This document shows positions 17,339-25,143 of a stretch of 64,000 bases of DNA, piece by piece. The notes under the pieces were generated by a model. That model was not told the origin of the DNA, did no database searches, and was given only the letters and a program-made list of their open reading frames with translations. A program made the translations under genes and the position numbers. Position 1 is the stretch's first letter; each line of letters begins with the position of its first letter. The stretch is from JBEKSX01 sp049516635 (GTDB lineage Bacteria > Bacteroidota > Ignavibacteria > Tepidaquicellales > OLB5): positions 1-64,000 of the forward strand of contig JBEKSX010000002.1 in assembly GCA_049516635.1 (NCBI GenBank). The letters run 5' to 3'.

Positions 17339-18304
17339 TTAGTTTAGTTGTATAATTCTTACGGGCTGTGTAACAGGAACAAGCCCGGAATTCAAAATAA
17401 TCTTCTGACCATCATAAGATAAAAGGAAACTTACAAATCCGGAGGTGACATCCAGGTCGTAGTCGCGTGAGTAAATGTAGTTTTCTACAACCAGCGGGTA
17501 GGTCCGTTCGGCAATGTACGCCTGGTGCAGTCCCACATAGTCACCGATGTGTCCCGCCGAATCTACCGGGGCTATTCTTAGCGGCTTTACAAGAGTATCA
17601 AGGGTATCTGCAAAATGAGTTATCCAGCTCATGGTTATGAACCCTATCGCTCTATCGTTATTTTGTATCTCATTCAGCATTTGTGTAGAAGTACTGCAAA
17701 CCATGTCATTCTTCGAATATTCCCGGTTACCAAGTGCTTTCAATTTAAAAATGTCATGTATTGACGCGTTCGGGCGGGCTATAAATACTTTTATTTTACC
17801 TTTGTAAATATCCTTGTTATCACCGTCGAGGTCTTTCCACTCCGTTGTTTCCCCTGTGAATATTCTCTTTAGCTCGTTATAATTAAGTTTCTTAACAGGG
17901 TTTCCGGGATTCACGATGACGCCGATGCCGTCAAGAGCAAGTTTGTTCTTCCTCATTTCGACCTTGTATTTGGCGATATGGTCGGTCTCTTCCTGGTTAA
18001 AGCCGCCGTTGGTAATGATAGTCTTGATATCGCCGTTCAGCAGGTCAGCCGTAAGTTCTCGCGTGGTTTTGATCTTCAGATCGATCTTCGATTCAGGGTT
18101 CAGCCTCATGAACTCATCCGCTTCTTTCTTTATCAGCTGTGCCTCGGATTCGTCCACGCCGATTGTCGTCTGCCCAATCGTAGTGACGGATTTAACTTTA
18201 CCGTAATCACAGGCGAAATAGATAAAAGAACAGAGCACAAATATCAAGAACCAGAAGTAATTGTTATTTATTTTGTTCATGGCTTTTTTTGATGGAGAAT
18301 TCAT
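17339..18304 (-). CDS. PstS-like substrate-binding lipoprotein
   Basis: This protein of up to 321 residues has a signal and lipobox (FIYFAC). It then has a periplasmic binding domain of the PBP-like / PstS type: GVDESEAQLIKKEADEF, IITNGGFNQEET, DGIGVIVNPGNPVKKLNYNELKRIFTG and AIGFITMSWI. The family binds phosphate or similar oxyanions. ABC transporter genes are absent, so it may act in sensing or with the TonB system instead. A start at the internal ATG (18280) gives a shorter, more typical signal peptide. It is the third gene of a leftward run beginning with tonB. Confidence 0.85.
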   Translation of the reverse strand: MNSPSKKAMNKINNNYFWFLIFVLCSFIYFACDYGKVKSVTTIGQTTIGVDESEAQLIKKEADEFMRLNPESKIDLKIKTTRELTADLLNGDIKTIITNGGFNQEETDHIAKYKVEMRKNKLALDGIGVIVNPGNPVKKLNYNELKRIFTGETTEWKDLDGDNKDIYKGKIKVFIARPNASIHDIFKLKALGNREYSKNDMVCSTSTQMLNEIQNNDRAIGFITMSWITHFADTLDTLVKPLRIAPVDSAGHIGDYVGLHQAYIAERTYPLVVENYIYSRDYDLDVTSGFVSFLLSYDGQKIILNSGLVPVTQPVRIIQLN

Positions 18305-18319
18305 GGTTGCTTTTCATTA

Positions 18320-18535
18320 TCATTTTTCTTCTGAATTCCCTGCGTTCTTAATCTTGAAAAAAGTATTAACCGCCCTGAAGATCCCGTATATAAGCAGAAG
18401 ACCGCCGAATGAGTACTGGAGAGTGGAATTGTTCCTGAAGTAGCCTGTGTGAAAAAAAACACCGCTTAAAATAAGAATTCCCATCACCGTGAAGATGAGG
18501 GAAATCGTAAATGATAAATAATTATATATTTTCAA
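18320..18535 (-). CDS. Small two-helix membrane protein
   Basis: This 71-residue protein has two hydrophobic helices (residues about 8-30 and 42-60) joined by FHTGYFRNNSTLQYSFGG, and a charged tail ending NSEEK. I recall small proteins of this kind between tonB and the PstS-like gene in related genomes, but have no family name. It sits 15 bases upstream of the binding-protein gene and 33 bases after tonB, which supports a real co-transcribed gene. Confidence 0.7.
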   Translation of the reverse strand: MKIYNYLSFTISLIFTVMGILILSGVFFHTGYFRNNSTLQYSFGGLLLIYGIFRAVNTFFKIKNAGNSEEK

Positions 18536-18568
18536 GAACTAAAACCCGCTCCTGAAATCCGGGGGCTA

Positions 18569-19372
18569 TTAATTTTTCAGCTTGAAATTGAACGGAACAG
18601 TTACCCAGACCTTCACCGGTTTGCCGTTCTGAAGGCCGGGCGTAAACTGGAGGTTCATGGATTTATCTCTCACTTCATCCGAAAAAACGTCGGGACCGGA
18701 TATAGAACCAACCTTCTCAACACTTCCGTCGGTGCCCACGAGAACCTTTACCGTAACCTTTCCTTCTATACCTGCCTGCCTTGCTACTTCAGGATATATC
18801 ATCGAACCTTTTACCTGGGATAAATTAACACACTCCGGCGGTTTCTCGACCTCAAATGACTGGTATACTGTCTTTTCTACAGTCTCCTTCTTTTCTATCT
18901 TTTCTTCCACCTTCTTTTCTTCCACTTTTACAGGACCCGAATATGTGAACTTTCCGGAATCACCGGTGCTCGAAACAGGCGTCTTTATCGCCTCAAGCTC
19001 TGCCTGCGTCTTGATCGTCTGTTCCTCAGCTTTTTCCTTTGCTACGGGTTCAGGTGTTAATGCCGTGAGGTCTTTGGGAGGTGCAGCTGTCACTTCTTCG
19101 ATCTTGGGCGGAGGAGGTGTATCTTCATCTGTTGCAGACGGCGGCGGTTCGAGATCGGTCAGATTAATTATCCTCTGCTGCTGCTGCTGTTTTATAAGAT
19201 TCTCTGCATGTAATTTGTTCAGATAATTAATGAACATATAGGATGATATGAACACTACATGAACAACAAGCGCGAGTATCAGCCCTCTCGAAAAATTCCG
19301 CTGGTATGTCTTCTTAAGTTCCGGCGCACCGTAATCTACATCTGTTAATATCTCTATGTTATCGGTAACCAT
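18569..19372 (-). CDS. tonB: Energy transducer TonB
   Basis: This 267-residue protein has a cytosolic start and one transmembrane helix (about 29-50, RGLILALVVHVVFISSYMF). A periplasmic Pro/Glu/Lys-rich linker follows (PPPSATDEDTPPPPKIEE). The C-terminal TonB domain contains YPEVARQAGIEGKVTVKVLV, DGSVEKV and FTPGLQNGKPVKVWVTVPF. TonB passes proton-motive energy from ExbBD to outer-membrane receptors. exbB and exbD are not upstream here; the next gene up is an EthD-like protein 151 bases away. The EthD and transpeptidase genes are probably separate. Confidence 0.92.
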   Translation of the reverse strand: MVTDNIEILTDVDYGAPELKKTYQRNFSRGLILALVVHVVFISSYMFINYLNKLHAENLIKQQQQQRIINLTDLEPPPSATDEDTPPPPKIEEVTAAPPKDLTALTPEPVAKEKAEEQTIKTQAELEAIKTPVSSTGDSGKFTYSGPVKVEEKKVEEKIEKKETVEKTVYQSFEVEKPPECVNLSQVKGSMIYPEVARQAGIEGKVTVKVLVGTDGSVEKVGSISGPDVFSDEVRDKSMNLQFTPGLQNGKPVKVWVTVPFNFKLKN

Positions 19373-19523
19373 TGGGACTCCTATTGATTGTATGATTTAA
19401 TATTGATTTTATTCTGATATTTATACGATTTTCTGTAAAAAATGTTCCTTTTAATAAAAAAACAAAAATTACATTAAGCATTATAGATAAAAATGTAAAT
19501 AAATACAATTTATAATGCAGAGG

Positions 19524-19823
19524 CTAATATACATCGCCGTATAGTAAAACAACAAAATTCTGAGCAAAATTCATTAATTCGCGGGATGCCCTTTTACCTT
19601 CGGGTGACCCCATAGCTTCGTTCAACCGGTCCATATTTTCAAAGTACATTTCATCCATCATATAATATTTTGTGTCCCCTCCCTGCAATCCCGAAAAACG
19701 TGTGGTCTCTACTTTGACCAGACCGTTGATTTTTCGAACCAGGGGAAGATAATCGTTAAAATAATGTTTTTCAAATAGTTCAATGTCAGGAGGGGTTTTG
19801 TAAAGAGAGGTTAGCTTAACCAT
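19524..19823 (-). CDS. EthD family protein
   Basis: This 99-residue protein matches the EthD ferredoxin-like (dimeric alpha/beta barrel) family: MVKLTSLYKTPPDIELFEKH, FNDYLPLVRKINGLVKVET and a terminal YFENMDRLNEAMGSPEGK segment. EthD was named from ethyl tert-butyl ether degradation, but most members have unknown roles. It starts 12 bases after the stop of the L,D-transpeptidase, so they may share a transcript. Confidence 0.85.
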   Translation of the reverse strand: MVKLTSLYKTPPDIELFEKHYFNDYLPLVRKINGLVKVETTRFSGLQGGDTKYYMMDEMYFENMDRLNEAMGSPEGKRASRELMNFAQNFVVLLYGDVY

Positions 19824-19835
19824 GCATCAAAAGAC

Positions 19836-20936
19836 TTATTTATCTTTATTGGGCGGAAAATAAGGCAGTATTCCTCCCGGGTTATATACAAGCTTCTTAA
19901 TAAGTTCGGGACTCACGCTCACATCTGTGTTTTCCTGCGTGTCTTCTTCGGTGATCCCGAAATATTCTGAAAGGTCTTTTTCGAAAGAATCGTTTATGAC
20001 CTGTGTTGTGGTTCTGGATGGATCCAGTCTGTCACTTTTCAGTTCAGTAAAATCCATCATAAGAGGTACCTGTTGTTTTTCCGGGATGTCATCGGTATTG
20101 CCAACATTGAATCCTATTCTTGGAATGACAGCCGGGTCTATAACGAACCTTTTCGGCGGATTAAAGAAATATTTCCCTTCATAAACCGAATTAAGATTAT
20201 ATGCAAGCAGGCTCTGGTAATCGTCTTTCATATACTCCCGGTCATTCTTGAAGTCCGGCGGAGTAAATGCAACCACACGTGCACTCTTGCCCCTGTGAGC
20301 AAGGACCAGTGTCCCTATCGGGCATTCACGGAATAAAGCTTTTGCGTCTTCATACCTCATCCTTATGCATCCGTGCGAAGAAGGCCTGACGCCGAGATTC
20401 CCGTAATAACCTGTTCCAGCAAGACTGTGGAACCCGATGCCCATATTGAATGGCATATAATTATACATCTTAGCATCATCGAACTGCGATGACAGGTGAA
20501 GCTCTTCCTTGTGAAATATTGCGAATAGTCCGGGGCGTGATTCGATCCCTTTGTTCAGAAATTTATTTCCGCTGGAAATAGGGTAACGTTTTATTCTGCC
20601 GTCCCTGTAATGAACATACAGCTGCTGCTCGTCTATTCTCAGCTCGAGCCAATTATCCATATCGGTATAGACTGTATCGCGCAGTTCGCTCGAGAACTCT
20701 TCACCCGTAAGGAGTGCCATGAAATCTATCCTGGGACCGAGTGTCTCATCATTCAGTGCGGGATCCGAATCCGTAATTTTATCCTTTTCATTCCCGGTAG
20801 AAACTATCTGTGAAAAACCGATAAACATCCATACGGCAAAAACAAGCGGTATAAAAAGGACAAGCATGTTCGTCTTTTTGCATTCTTCCGTTTTTCCCTG
20901 GTTCTCCGTTTGTATATTATTATTGTTATTTTCCAA
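19836..20936 (-). CDS. L,D-transpeptidase (YkuD domain)
   Basis: This 366-residue protein has a single N-terminal membrane anchor (about 24-44, MLVLFIPLVFAVWMFIGF). The YkuD domain lies at about residues 100-215, with FHSLAGTGYYGNLG and the catalytic SSHGCIRM (Cys about 189). These enzymes form 3-3 crosslinks in peptidoglycan or attach lipoproteins to it. The C-terminal 150 residues are a less conserved extension with several acidic stretches. It is probably anchored to the inner membrane and faces the periplasm. Confidence 0.9.
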   Translation of the reverse strand: MENNNNNIQTENQGKTEECKKTNMLVLFIPLVFAVWMFIGFSQIVSTGNEKDKITDSDPALNDETLGPRIDFMALLTGEEFSSELRDTVYTDMDNWLELRIDEQQLYVHYRDGRIKRYPISSGNKFLNKGIESRPGLFAIFHKEELHLSSQFDDAKMYNYMPFNMGIGFHSLAGTGYYGNLGVRPSSHGCIRMRYEDAKALFRECPIGTLVLAHRGKSARVVAFTPPDFKNDREYMKDDYQSLLAYNLNSVYEGKYFFNPPKRFVIDPAVIPRIGFNVGNTDDIPEKQQVPLMMDFTELKSDRLDPSRTTTQVINDSFEKDLSEYFGITEEDTQENTDVSVSPELIKKLVYNPGGILPYFPPNKDK

Positions 20937-21026
20937 AATAAAAAATATTCAAGAATATAGATGATAAACCCTGAAGCATGTTAGTGTGTTCCATTCCGCA
21001 AATTTTTCCCGCCGCAATGGGGGAAG

Positions 21027-21082
21027 GCCTGCCTGCCCTAATAGAGGGTCCACCTTTTAACGGGTGGGTTGGACAGGCAGGC
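21027..21082. repeat. Inverted repeat GCCTGCCTG ... CAGGCAGGC
   Basis: Nine-base arms are separated by 38 bases that contain a weaker inner pairing (ACCTTTTAACGGGT). The same arm sequence (CCTGCCT/AGGCAGG) is inserted in the first tRNA-like copy at 8042-8075. It lies 61 bases beyond the citrate synthase stop on the minus strand and has no T tract. Confidence 0.6.
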
Positions 21083-21143
21083 GGTTGAGATTAAACTCTG
21101 ATATATTCCCTATAATCAGCTCGCTTACCCGTATACAAATATA

Positions 21144-22427
21144 CTAATGTTGAACGGCTCTTACAAGCCAGTCCGAAGTAACTGATTTTGGCCTGTGTAT
21201 CGGGAATCCCGCAGCCCTGTCAAGAATAAGCTGTGCCGTTAATCCCAGCACCCTGGAAACACCGAACAGCAGCGTATAATAATCAAACTCTGTGATTCCG
21301 AAATAATGCAGCAGCGCTCCCGATGATGCGTCTACGTTAGGCCATGGATTTTTTGCCTTGCCGCCTTCCATCAATACCTTCGGCACTATCTCGAACAGTT
21401 TTTCGACTATCCTGAAGCAATCATCCTCAGGCATAACACGCTTGCCGTATTCAAGGAACGCAGTAAACCTGGGGTCGGTGACTCTCAATACCGCATGACC
21501 GTAGCCGGGTATCACCCTTCCGCTCGAAAGCGTTTCTACAACATAATCCCTCAGTGATTTATCATCCGGCACACCGCCAAACTTTTGGTGCACATCCAGA
21601 ACAAATCGTATCCCTTCCTGGTTCGCAAGTCCGTGAAGCGGACCCGCCAGACCGCACAACCCCGCTACAACGGAATAGTACGGGTCGGCAAGAGCCGAGT
21701 TCACTACATGGCACGTACGCGCGCTTACGTTTCCCCCTTCGTGATCGCAGTGAAGAACCATGAACAGTCGCATCAGGTTCTTAAACTCATCCGGATTTTT
21801 TTCCACTCCCATCATGTTAGCGAAGTCTGCTGCCCAATCGAGGTCCATTTTAGAACTGATCAGGGGACCTTTATCAAATCTCAGCCTGTATATTCCCGCC
21901 GCTAGCGTGGGAAGCATCGCTATCAGATCCAGCGAATCCTCAAGTGCATATTCCCAAAATTTATCTTTCTTCATACCGCGTGAATAATTGTAAGCAAACT
22001 TCGATTCACGCTCAAGAATTGCGATGCAGGAGATCAATATCGTCATCGGGTGCGGGTCATCCTTTATCAAACAGGTCTTTAATGTTGACCACAGGTACTG
22101 AGGAACTTTGGAACGTGCTTTTAATTCTGACTGGAGGTCTTCGAGCTCTGCCTTCGTCGGAAGATCACCGGTCAGAAGCAAAAAATAAATTTCTTCGGGT
22201 AACTTTTCCGTTAGCTCTTTTATCGGGTAACCCCTGATGATCAATCCCTGGTCGACGATCACTTCAGATGTATCGCACAACAAAGATTTCACGCCTCTTA
22301 ACCCGCCAAGCAGCTGCCCGACAGTAACATCGGAAATAACCTTTGTACCGTAATTTTCGATCAGGCTGTGTGTTCTCTCACGAAGCTGAGGTATCTGTGA
22401 TGCTAATTTTTCTTTTAATAATGACAA
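21144..22427 (-). CDS. gltA: Citrate synthase, eukaryote-like type
   Basis: This 427-residue enzyme condenses oxaloacetate and acetyl-CoA to citrate, the first TCA step. Motifs include FMVLHCDHEGGNVSART, GLAGPLHGLANQE (catalytic His about 262), GYGHAVLRVTDPR (His about 309) and NVDASSGALLHYFG (catalytic Asp). Several of these, such as HSDHEGGNVSA-like, PLHGLANQE and GHAVLR-TDPR, match mitochondrial citrate synthase better than the usual E. coli GltA. Some Bacteroidota-type bacteria do have this form. It is monocistronic, with a possible promoter at 22469-22499. Confidence 0.92.
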   Translation of the reverse strand: MSLLKEKLASQIPQLRERTHSLIENYGTKVISDVTVGQLLGGLRGVKSLLCDTSEVIVDQGLIIRGYPIKELTEKLPEEIYFLLLTGDLPTKAELEDLQSELKARSKVPQYLWSTLKTCLIKDDPHPMTILISCIAILERESKFAYNYSRGMKKDKFWEYALEDSLDLIAMLPTLAAGIYRLRFDKGPLISSKMDLDWAADFANMMGVEKNPDEFKNLMRLFMVLHCDHEGGNVSARTCHVVNSALADPYYSVVAGLCGLAGPLHGLANQEGIRFVLDVHQKFGGVPDDKSLRDYVVETLSSGRVIPGYGHAVLRVTDPRFTAFLEYGKRVMPEDDCFRIVEKLFEIVPKVLMEGGKAKNPWPNVDASSGALLHYFGITEFDYYTLLFGVSRVLGLTAQLILDRAAGFPIHRPKSVTSDWLVRAVQH

Positions 22428-22468
22428 CTTTTTGTTCCCCTAAGAGTTAAAATACATTTTAAGGATAG

Positions 22469-22499
22469 CAAATATATTTAGATTTTCTATAATTATAAA
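22469..22499 (-). promoter_or_regulatory. Possible promoter for citrate synthase
   Basis: On the minus strand a TATATTTG box (22469-22476) fits the Bacteroidota -7 consensus TAnnTTTG. A T-rich trinucleotide 20 bases upstream is a weak -33 match. The leader to the ATG would be about 35-40 bases. Confidence 0.35.
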
Positions 22500-22818
22500 G
22501 GGTAAAGTTATTTTTATTATACTTTATTTCCTGTTGATACAAGCCTCACGCTGATTGAATTCCAGAACTCTTTCTTATTGCTGCATCTGTTAATCCCAAT
22601 AAATACAATAACTTATATCGTTATCAGGAACTGTATTAATAAATCAGTCATATCACCTCAAGAGATCACACAAATTATAACAAAAAAATCTTTTTTACAA
22701 AAGGCAGGAACCGGGAATATAATGGAGCTGGTCCGGCTTGATACGAATACTTACGAATTCGGTGGCTGCCGGGAATGGCTTAAAAGATTTTTTTATAGAG
22801 CTGTGTAGTACAAATTGT
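22500..22818. other. Intergenic region with no supported gene
   Basis: An open frame of 76 codons (22578-22808, plus) has no recognisable motif and no ribosome site, and looks like chance. Nothing else is seen besides A/T-rich sequence before the hairpin repeat at 22819. Confidence 0.45.
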
Positions 22819-22849
22819 CCCCCCTTTACGAAAGGGGGGGTAGGGGGGT
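22819..22849. repeat. Hairpin repeat CCCCCCTTT-ACG-AAAGGGGGG
   Basis: A nine-pair hairpin (22819-22839) is followed by TAGGGGGGTTC. A similar unit on the opposite strand at 49960-49994 has a hairpin with a changed but still paired stem followed by an A/G-rich tail, so this is a dispersed repeat family rather than a terminator (no T tract). It lies just beyond the stop of the UDG-like gene. Confidence 0.6.
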
Positions 22850-23473
22850 TCAATTTATATTATTAACTATTTTTCTAGCCTTTTCTCGGTAAGTTTCATA
22901 ATTTCCCAACGAATACTTATAATGCCTATAAAATGGTATTAACGGCCTGTTTAGTTTATTTTCATCAGGGGGGATTGGAATACTGGTTTTACATTCGTAA
23001 AATTCTATAGGTTTATAATAAATAGAATTATTGAACCTTAAAGCTTTATATAAGCATTCAGACGTAAGCAGAACAGGAATATCCGTGTGAAACCTACTCA
23101 ACTCTATTTTCAGATAAGGTATCCAATATTCTGCTACTTGGTACCAAATTTTGTTTTTAGCAGTTTCTTTTTGGAAATAGTTCTTACACAGATTTTGGCA
23201 GTAAACATTATCTAGGTTTAATCCGATTTGATTCAATTGTGATTTGATTCTTTCAATTGATGAATTGAAAATATTCTTATGACTTTCTATTGCAAACACA
23301 TACTTTAAAGTGTTTGAATGTCTGTTACTTGGATCACATCCTAAAAGTATCGATTTCGGATTTTTAATATCTGGTTTATAAGCAGATGGAAATGGGTAGT
23401 TATTTAATATTTCATCACCAAATCTGCCTTTAAGCTCTTTTAAAATTGTTAAATCTTCTTCTAATTTCATCAT
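22850..23473 (-). CDS. Putative uracil-DNA glycosylase-superfamily-like protein
   Basis: This 207-residue protein shows a UDG-fold-like pattern. SILLGCDPSNRHSN (about 41-54) sits where UDGs have their first G-x-(D/A)P motif. NVYCQNLCKNYF follows, then a PVLLTSECLYKAL strand and a late PFYRHYKYSL where UDGs have an H-containing motif. If correct it would act on DNA bases or on modified nucleotides, but the catalytic motifs are divergent and the call is tentative. The start may be ATG 23473 or the next codon. It is A/T-rich and next to an HNH nuclease gene in an accessory island. Confidence 0.5.
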   Translation of the reverse strand: MMKLEEDLTILKELKGRFGDEILNNYPFPSAYKPDIKNPKSILLGCDPSNRHSNTLKYVFAIESHKNIFNSSIERIKSQLNQIGLNLDNVYCQNLCKNYFQKETAKNKIWYQVAEYWIPYLKIELSRFHTDIPVLLTSECLYKALRFNNSIYYKPIEFYECKTSIPIPPDENKLNRPLIPFYRHYKYSLGNYETYREKARKIVNNIN

Positions 23474-23560
23474 TTTAATGTTTTTTTATTAAAATAGTCC
23501 CCTTTACAAACTTTATAAACTTTTAAACCTTATAAACTTTACTAACTGCTGATTTTCAAC

Positions 23561-24130
23561 TTAATGCAATATATAATCTATATCCAGCACAGTCAGAAAC
23601 CCGTCACCGTCGATATCGCCTTTATCAATAGTACCCGCGCACTCGTGGCATGAGTAGATCGTTTTCAAATATTTTTTCTCTATCAGCTTCGGTATGATGT
23701 CATAGAACTTAGGCTCACCGGGATACAACGTCATGTAAAACTCATACAGACCTAAAGTGCCTTTATTTGAGTTACATTCGGGACATGCACGCACCTGGTT
23801 ATGTATCGCCTGTAACTTATCACAGGACACACATTCCGGTTTTATTTTTAGTGACCCCGGAACAATATGCTCCCAGTTCATAACATCATCCCCCTTCCCG
23901 CAGTACGCGCAATTGCGACTATCTGCTTCCATTAATTGCTTATCCTCTCGAATTATATCTGACCACGATTTGGAACCGAATTTTAAACCCTTGAAAGTGC
24001 TCTTGATAAACCCGTAATGCCTGTATTTAGCTTCCACTCCGTCCGGTAGCTCAAAGGCACTTTTTGCAATAATTTTTGAGTACTGGTAATATATCAGTTC
24101 TCTTATAGTTTTAACTCCACGGTCCGGCAT
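23561..24130 (-). CDS. HNH endonuclease with C-terminal EF-hand/dockerin-like loop
   Basis: This 189-residue protein has an HNH core with a zinc ribbon. Cys74 and Cys77 (CAYC) come first, then WEHIVPGS with the active-type His88, then Cys116 and Cys119 in CPECNSNKG (HNH Asn). A second zinc pair is at Cys161 and Cys164 (CHEC). The last 20 residues, GDIDGDGFLTVLDIDYIL, are a near-perfect calcium-binding EF-hand loop of the dockerin kind (Asp172, 174, 176 and 183), unusual for an HNH nuclease. The nuclease should cut DNA with a metal ion. The gene is in an accessory island, diverging from tcmP. Confidence 0.8.
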   Translation of the reverse strand: MPDRGVKTIRELIYYQYSKIIAKSAFELPDGVEAKYRHYGFIKSTFKGLKFGSKSWSDIIREDKQLMEADSRNCAYCGKGDDVMNWEHIVPGSLKIKPECVSCDKLQAIHNQVRACPECNSNKGTLGLYEFYMTLYPGEPKFYDIIPKLIEKKYLKTIYSCHECAGTIDKGDIDGDGFLTVLDIDYILH

Positions 24131-24280
24131 GTGAGAAAAGGATAATAATTATATTGATATAAATCTATTTCTTATTTATAGTAAATATAGTAATTTATTG
24201 CTACAAATAATATATTTTAACCATAGGACATTAATAATTGTTCTTATTAAAATATTCTTTTAGTTAGAACGGATCTTTAA

Positions 24281-25141
24281 ATGACTAAAGTTAAGTTCAA
24301 CCCAATAATTCCAGTAAAAAACGATGACTTATTTGTAGAACAAGTTGGGGAATGGGCAAAAGAAAAGTATAGTTTAGTTGGAGTTTATTGTGATATATTT
24401 ACAAAAAGTATGAAATCAAGATGGGGTAACTTAGTTTATATTGATCTCTTTGCTGGTTGTGGTTACTCACGTATAAAGGACACAAAAACATATATTAAAT
24501 CATCCCCTTTAATTGCCCTTTCAGTCCCAAATAAATTTACTAAATATATCTTTTGTGAAGAAAATAATGAAAAATGCAAATCATTAGAAAGAAGAATTAA
24601 AGGAGAGTATAATGATTTAAATTACATTATAATTAAAGGTGACTGTAATAAAAGAGTAGAATCAATAAAGAATGCATTGCCTAAATATAGTAAAAATAAT
24701 ACAGTATTATCTTTTTGTTTTGCTGACCCATACGCCATGAGTAATTTAAACTTTATAACTATTGAAAGATTATCACAATTCATGATCGATTTTCTAATTC
24801 TAATTCCGACAGGAATGGATGCTAGAAGAAATTTGAAATATTACTTAGATGGAAACAATGAAACTGTAGACTACTTTATTGATAATAGAGACTGGAGAGA
24901 AAAATTTAGAAAAACATATAAAGAAAACAACCAATCCTTCGTAAGCTTTCTTAAAGAGATATATTCAAATAAAATGGTTTCACTAGGTTATAAAGAACCA
25001 GGATCCTTTCATTTAATAAAATCTATAAATAAGAATTTGCCATTATACCATTTAGCTTTTTTTTCAAAACATGCATTAGGTAATAAGTTTTGGGATGCAG
25101 TAAATGAATATTCGAGTCAGCAAGTTGAATTATTTAGTTAA
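24281..25141 (+). CDS. tcmP: Three-Cys-motif partner protein TcmP
   Basis: This 286-residue protein matches the TcmP family: an early VEQVGEWAKEKY helix, LVYIDLFAGCGYSRI (about 50-64), SSPLIAL, then FADPYAMSNLNF and DFLILIPTGMDARRN. The GxG-like FAGCGYS followed by a DPY motif resembles a class I methyltransferase-like fold. TcmP is found beside Gp37/Gp68 (DUF5131) proteins, as here. The biochemical function of the pair is not established. It ends two bases before the DUF5131 start, so the two are coupled. It is markedly A/T-rich compared with its partner. Confidence 0.88.
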   Translation: MTKVKFNPIIPVKNDDLFVEQVGEWAKEKYSLVGVYCDIFTKSMKSRWGNLVYIDLFAGCGYSRIKDTKTYIKSSPLIALSVPNKFTKYIFCEENNEKCKSLERRIKGEYNDLNYIIIKGDCNKRVESIKNALPKYSKNNTVLSFCFADPYAMSNLNFITIERLSQFMIDFLILIPTGMDARRNLKYYLDGNNETVDYFIDNRDWREKFRKTYKENNQSFVSFLKEIYSNKMVSLGYKEPGSFHLIKSINKNLPLYHLAFFSKHALGNKFWDAVNEYSSQQVELFS

Positions 25142-25143
25142 TC

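Noticed and set aside
22578..22808. 76-codon open frame on the plus strand
   Set aside because: No ribosome site, no recognisable motif and low-complexity hydrophobic start; looks like chance in an A/T-rich gap.
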